Source: Enterocloster lavalensis
GTDB lineage: Bacteria > Bacillota > Clostridia > Lachnospirales > Lachnospiraceae
Length of the DNA: 64,000 nt
NCBI RefSeq assembly: GCF_902364025.1
Contig: NZ_CABJCG010000027.1
Span: forward strand, 6,957-70,956
Direction of reading: 5' to 3'
Positions 60,360 through 64,000 of the stretch are shown one piece after another. The notes below the pieces were generated by a model. That model was not told where the DNA came from. It searched no databases and was given only the letters and a program-made list of their open reading frames with translations. The position numbers and the translations under genes are program-made. Within the stretch, counting starts at the first letter, position 1. Every line of letters starts with the position of its first letter.

Positions 60360-63300
60360 ATGAGCTATAGCAAATTATTTGAGCAAAACAGAGTGCGCAT
60401 CCACCGGAAAGCGGTGTCCACCAAAATACTGGACAGCATTCACCGGTTGATGATGGAGGTCAATGAGAACAGCCCCAGGAGATGGGTGTGGGAGCTGATT
60501 CAGAACGCAGGGGACGCGGCGCAGGGGGAGGAGGTGGAAATCTTCATCCACCTGAAGCGGGACGGGGAGGGCTGGAGGTTAGAATTCTCCCACAGCGGCC
60601 GTCCGTTTAACGTGCTGACCCTGACCTCCCTGGTGAATCAGGTGTCGGGAAAGGAGCGGGGGCCGCGGGAAGAAGGGCGGGAGAGCACCGGGCGCTTCGG
60701 AACCGGATTTATGACCACCCATCTCCTGTCCCGGAAAGTGGAGGTCCGCTCCGTGATTCAGGAGGAGGGGGAGGGCTGCAAGCGCTTTCGGATTCTGCTG
60801 GATCGGAGCGGAACCACGCTGCGGGAGATCGAGGAGGGGCTGGATCTGGCCCTGGGGGAGCTGGAAAGCCTGGACCTGGTCCCGGACTGCTGGGACTCGC
60901 GGGAAGGGGAGCTGAACACGGTGTTCTCCTATCTGTTAGACGAGCGGGGCGTGGAGACAGCCCTGGCCGGAATCCGGGATTTGAAGGAAAATGTGCACTA
61001 TATGCTGGCCTTTGGCGTGGGCGTGCGCGGCATCCGGCTGCGGGACGAGTGGAACGGGGAGGACGTGCGTTACCGCAGGATTGGGATGGAGGAGATGAGG
61101 AGGGAGGCAGAATGCCAGCCGTCTGAGGCGGAGTTTTGGCCCGACAGGTTATCCAGTGGATTGTACGTGGCTGTCACGGAGTGCTGTGAGAGTGGGGGAG
61201 AGGGTGAGGACCGGCCCATGTGGAATCCCGGAAAAACAGCACAGCGCCGTTATTATCTCACCGCATCCGACGCAGGGGTACAGACCGCGGTGCGGGTGCA
61301 GGCGGACCGGAATCTGCGGCCTGTGCGGGTGATGGGGCCGGGGAGCGGGTGCGCCCGCCTGTTCTGCTGCTTTCCTCTGATCGGCACGGAGGCGTTCCCC
61401 TTTCCGGCGGTGGTAAACAGCACGGCCTTTGAACCGACGGAACCGCGGGACGGCATCTACCTCACCGCCAGGGATATTCCCGAGGTACGCCAAAACGAAC
61501 GTCTCCTGGGGGAGGCGGGACGCCAGCTGGAACAGTTGGCGGATTGTCTGGCGGGATGGGGAACCGGGGAGCTTTTCCGGCTGCTGCAGATACCGCCGGT
61601 TCCTGAACGCGTCTGGCTTTCCGGCCCATGGATTGCAGGAAAATTAAACGGGCTGCGTTTCCGGCTGTGCCGGAAACCTCTCTTTACTGATGCAGAGGGC
61701 AGGCGGATACCGGTTCTTGGGCCGATAGGGGAGGCGGCGGTGTGCGTGCCTGCCTTCGGGCCGGATTACCCGGAGCTCACAAAAGAACTGTGGGAGCTGC
61801 TTCGGCGGCGGAACGATCAGAAGCCTCTGCCGGATAAAGAAGAGCTGCATTACTGGGAGGAGCTGCTGCCGGAATGCCGGGTGAATGCGGAACAGATTTT
61901 AAAACAGCTGTGTTCCTGGGGAAAACTGGATATTCTGGCCGCGCGGCTCAGGCAGGAGGAGGCGGCCGCCGCCGTATCGCCCGCCCTGCCCGTGGACGCC
62001 GCTGTATCGTCCGCCTTGCCCGCGGTCCCCGCCGTATCGTCCGCCCCGCCCGCGGCCGCCGCCGTATCGTCCGCCCTGCCCGTGGCCGCCGCCGTATCGT
62101 CCGCCCCACCCGCGGCCGCCGCCGTATCATCCACCCGTCCCGCGGACCTCACCGCCTCGTCCACCTATCCCGCAGGTTTCCCAACCCTATCTCCCCGCCT
62201 GGCCCAGGCCAAGCGCTGGCTCAAAGCTTTCCGCGATCTGATCAAACAGGACCCCGCTCTCTACCGCGGCGTTGCGGCGGGAGAGTACAATATTTTCCTG
62301 AACCGGGAGGGAGGGCTGATCGGGGCGGCCGCGGCCAGGAGAGCCGGTGCGATTCCCCAGGGACTGTTTCAGGCGGCTGTAAAGGTGGGAGTGCCCTTGG
62401 AGAAAACGGTGTTGGACCCAGAGCTGGACGACCCGGACCTGCTGATCCGGGAGCTGTCGGTGGCTGAGGTGGCGGAACTTGTCAACGACCGGCTGTACTA
62501 TTACGGCATGGGAGAGCAGAGCACGTACCGCCAGGCGATTCTCACCGTGGCGGCTCTCCGGGACGAGTCGGCGGAGAGCGCGGGGCAGAGGCGGGAGCTT
62601 TACCAGGTCTGTCAGGCGTTTTTTGGGGATTCAATGCCGGAAGCTGTGGATATCCCGGTTCAGGGCGTCCGGCTGTGGTGGAAATCCGACGAATTTGCGC
62701 TTCGGATGATTCTCGATACCCTTTCGGGGGAGAACCGGGTGGGAAGAGAACTGCCGGAGATCGCCGCGCGGTTAAACCGGACGGAGGAGGAGACGCTCGC
62801 CTGGTACTCACGTCTGGCGGAGCTGGCCTGGCGCGTGGGCGGGGACAGTCTGGTCCATTACCGGAAGCGCAGAGGGGGCGTATTTCCAAATCAGAAGGGA
62901 ATGCTGTGCCGCCCGTGGAATCTGTGGCTCGACGGGGGCGTGGACGAAACGGTCAAGGAAGTGGCCGGGGACCTGGGATTGGACTTAAAGGGGACCTTGG
63001 CGGGATTTAAATGCCGGGTGCCGGTAATGCCGGTGATGGAAAAAGAGGCGGCCGCCAGGCAGCTGGAGGACCGGATCATGGAAGACCTGGAGTCGCCTTC
63101 CCGGGAGAGAGAGGAGGGCAGGCGTCAGAGCCTTCACCGCCTGTTCGAGTGGATGCAGGGAAATCCGGCGGAAGCCGCAGCCCAGTTTAAACGCCTGTAT
63201 CCCAAACGGTTTCTGCTCTGCGACCAGGGGTATCTGGAGAGCAGGGACCGCAAAGCCGCCCGATTAGACCGGCTTCTGGAGCTGGCGGGCGCAGCCCGGC

Positions 63301-63848
63301 TGGAACAGCTGGAATTTCTGTTACAGGCCGGGGACGGCGGGACGGATGTGGACCCGGAGTGGGAATTTGCGGGCCTGCCGGACACCGAGGCCCGGGAACG
63401 CAGGGAAGCGGGGGAGTGGGGGGAGCGGTTTGTCCGGGACTATCTGGTGCGGCGCTTCCAGGACAAAGGCGCCCGCCTGGTGGAACAGGACGGACAGAGT
63501 TCGGTGCTGATTCCGGACGGCCCCGGGGAGGAACGGCTGGAAGTCCGGCTCATGGACACGGCGCATCACAAGCAGAGCGGATTTGATATCGGGATCCTAA
63601 AAAATGGAGAATTATGGGAATACTACGAGGTGAAATCCACCCGGGGCGGCAGCTTCAGCAATATGAACCTGTCCCGCAGCCAGGCGGCCCGGGCCTTCGC
63701 CAACCCGGGACGTTACCATCTGGCCGCCGTATTTTACGCAAAAACAGAGCAGGCGTATGTGAAGATATTCTGCTGGGGGGAGGAGCCGCAGGCCGGAACG
63801 GAAACGGACTTCGAAACACGCGACCCCTTTATGGCTTCCGGGAGTTAA
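60360..63848 (+). CDS. Large GHKL (Hsp90-like) ATPase with C-terminal DUF3883 nuclease-like domain
   Basis: 1162 residues. The N-terminal 200 form a sacsin/Hsp90-type ATPase: ELIQNAGDAA (Glu45, Asn49, Asp52) is the N box and GRFGTGF (111-117) the glycine loop. A middle region includes an Ala/Pro/Ser repeat (about 539-598). The last 120 residues are DUF3883: GERFVRDYLVRRF, then GFDIGI with Asp1076 and EVKST with Glu1090 and Lys1092, the order of a PD-(D/E)xK nuclease site. Such ATPase-nuclease combinations occur in prokaryotic defence proteins. It stands alone with no methylase or helicase beside it, flanked by repeats. A role in defence is inferred. Confidence 0.82.
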   Translation: MSYSKLFEQNRVRIHRKAVSTKILDSIHRLMMEVNENSPRRWVWELIQNAGDAAQGEEVEIFIHLKRDGEGWRLEFSHSGRPFNVLTLTSLVNQVSGKERGPREEGRESTGRFGTGFMTTHLLSRKVEVRSVIQEEGEGCKRFRILLDRSGTTLREIEEGLDLALGELESLDLVPDCWDSREGELNTVFSYLLDERGVETALAGIRDLKENVHYMLAFGVGVRGIRLRDEWNGEDVRYRRIGMEEMRREAECQPSEAEFWPDRLSSGLYVAVTECCESGGEGEDRPMWNPGKTAQRRYYLTASDAGVQTAVRVQADRNLRPVRVMGPGSGCARLFCCFPLIGTEAFPFPAVVNSTAFEPTEPRDGIYLTARDIPEVRQNERLLGEAGRQLEQLADCLAGWGTGELFRLLQIPPVPERVWLSGPWIAGKLNGLRFRLCRKPLFTDAEGRRIPVLGPIGEAAVCVPAFGPDYPELTKELWELLRRRNDQKPLPDKEELHYWEELLPECRVNAEQILKQLCSWGKLDILAARLRQEEAAAAVSPALPVDAAVSSALPAVPAVSSAPPAAAAVSSALPVAAAVSSAPPAAAAVSSTRPADLTASSTYPAGFPTLSPRLAQAKRWLKAFRDLIKQDPALYRGVAAGEYNIFLNREGGLIGAAAARRAGAIPQGLFQAAVKVGVPLEKTVLDPELDDPDLLIRELSVAEVAELVNDRLYYYGMGEQSTYRQAILTVAALRDESAESAGQRRELYQVCQAFFGDSMPEAVDIPVQGVRLWWKSDEFALRMILDTLSGENRVGRELPEIAARLNRTEEETLAWYSRLAELAWRVGGDSLVHYRKRRGGVFPNQKGMLCRPWNLWLDGGVDETVKEVAGDLGLDLKGTLAGFKCRVPVMPVMEKEAAARQLEDRIMEDLESPSREREEGRRQSLHRLFEWMQGNPAEAAAQFKRLYPKRFLLCDQGYLESRDRKAARLDRLLELAGAARLEQLEFLLQAGDGGTDVDPEWEFAGLPDTEARERREAGEWGERFVRDYLVRRFQDKGARLVEQDGQSSVLIPDGPGEERLEVRLMDTAHHKQSGFDIGILKNGELWEYYEVKSTRGGSFSNMNLSRSQAARAFANPGRYHLAAVFYAKTEQAYVKIFCWGEEPQAGTETDFETRDPFMASGS
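61974..62153 (+). repeat. 30-bp tandem repeat, six units, in frame in the GHKL/DUF3883 gene
   Basis: Units start at 61974, 62004, 62034, 62064, 62094 and 62124, each opening GTATCGTCCGCC or a near variant. Each codes a decapeptide of the form VSSAxPxxAA. Being a multiple of three, copy changes keep the frame and vary a linker. Confidence 0.88.
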
Positions 63849-63860
63849 CGCTATTTTTAG

Positions 63861-63889
63861 TTGGCGTCCCGTACGAATGGGTATATAAT
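63861..63889 (+). promoter_or_regulatory. Promoter for a gene beyond the window
   Basis: TTGGCG at 63861-63866, a 17-base spacer and a perfect TATAAT at 63884-63889, 12 bases after the preceding stop codon. The second MITE copy starts 12 bases after the -10. Confidence 0.6.
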
Positions 63890-63901
63890 GGTTCTATCTT
63901 G

Positions 63902-64000
63902 GTAACTGTTCAGTAGGTCTGCGCACTTGCTGCGCTGACCGTATGAAAACCTAAGCTTGCAGGCAAAAATCCCATCGACGAAGTCGATTTTAAATGGATT
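63902..64000 (+). mobile_element. Second MITE copy, cut by the window edge
   Basis: Starts GTAACTGTTCAGTA and follows the copy at 17778 nearly base for base through both hairpin regions (AAAAATCCCATCGACG and on to TGGATT). The missing right end should lie about 34 bases beyond the window. The eight bases before it are CTATCTTG, the expected target duplication. Confidence 0.8.

Noticed and set aside
61850..62164. Minus-strand repetitive protein (TAAAAGGADD repeats)
   Set aside because: It is the antisense shadow of the 30-base array in the GHKL/DUF3883 gene and has no ribosome site.
1..64000. tRNA, rRNA, prophage or integrative element genes
   Set aside because: No cloverleaf, rRNA segment, integrase, phage structural gene or conjugation gene could be recognised on either strand.

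Overview
The window looks like the chromosome of a GC-rich (high-50s percent by eye) anaerobic member of the Clostridia, probably a gut Lachnospiraceae of the Enterocloster/Lachnoclostridium type. This rests on [FeFe]-hydrogenases of two classes, strong AGGAGG ribosome binding sites, molybdenum hydroxylases, UbiD/LpdD decarboxylase genes, Dpp/Opp-type lipoprotein transport and many LysR/PucR/sigma-54 regulators. No species-level marker, rRNA or tRNA was seen. Almost all of the window is accessory catabolism.

Layout. 1-5.3 kb: the end of a LuxR/DUF2087 regulator, a lipoprotein, an orphan LarA-type racemase and a MATE exporter. 5.5-11.3 kb: a sigma-54 activator diverging from a textbook -24/-12 promoter and an operon of enolase-superfamily dehydratase/epimerase, BCCT carrier and split SAF/UxaA lyase. 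11.3-14.0 kb: an SsuABC-like ABC importer on the minus strand. 14.3-19.4 kb: a hydrogen-sensing unit (small 2Fe-2S protein, group C sensory hydrogenase with PAS, SpoIIE-type phosphatase), then a group B [FeFe]-hydrogenase whose 5' UTR holds a 133-bp MITE-like element. 19.8-22.6 kb: a DUF2325 protein with a Gly-Lys-Ala-Gly repeat and a decayed AbiE toxin-antitoxin locus with only the first 42 codons of the toxin left.

22.9-26.0 kb: UbiD decarboxylase, UbiX flavin prenyltransferase, LpdD-like chaperone and isopentenyl-diphosphate isomerase, a unit able to make and load prenylated FMN. It converges on a PucR-type regulator, which diverges from two complete molybdenum-hydroxylase operons (27.7-37.4 kb) separated by a MocA-like cytidylyltransferase. 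The first operon's FAD subunit carries a whole GltD-like Fe-S/NAD(P)H oxidoreductase inside the FAD domain, the most striking gene in the window. 37.6-46.2 kb: two LysR regulators, a DUF3100 two-part transporter, an amidohydrolase, YitT, an M20 peptidase and a long tryptophanase/tyrosine phenol-lyase relative. 46.2-48.0 kb: DUF2157 and GDYXXLXY membrane proteins. 48.5-58.8 kb: a five-gene Dpp/Opp importer, two paralogous ATC-hydrolase-family proteins, an M20 deacylase and an N-acyl-D-amino-acid deacylase, converging on a LysR gene. 60.4-63.8 kb: a 1162-residue GHKL-ATPase/DUF3883 nuclease-like protein, a candidate defence effector, followed by a promoter and a second MITE copy cut by the window edge.

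Intergenic regions hold two dispersed repeat families: the MITE with 14-bp inverted ends and an internal terminator-like hairpin, and a 50-51 bp hairpin unit found as tandem pairs or singly at three places. There are three separate tandem repeats (18 bp, 30 bp, 41 bp), the first two inside genes. No CRISPR array, intact insertion sequence or prophage was found.
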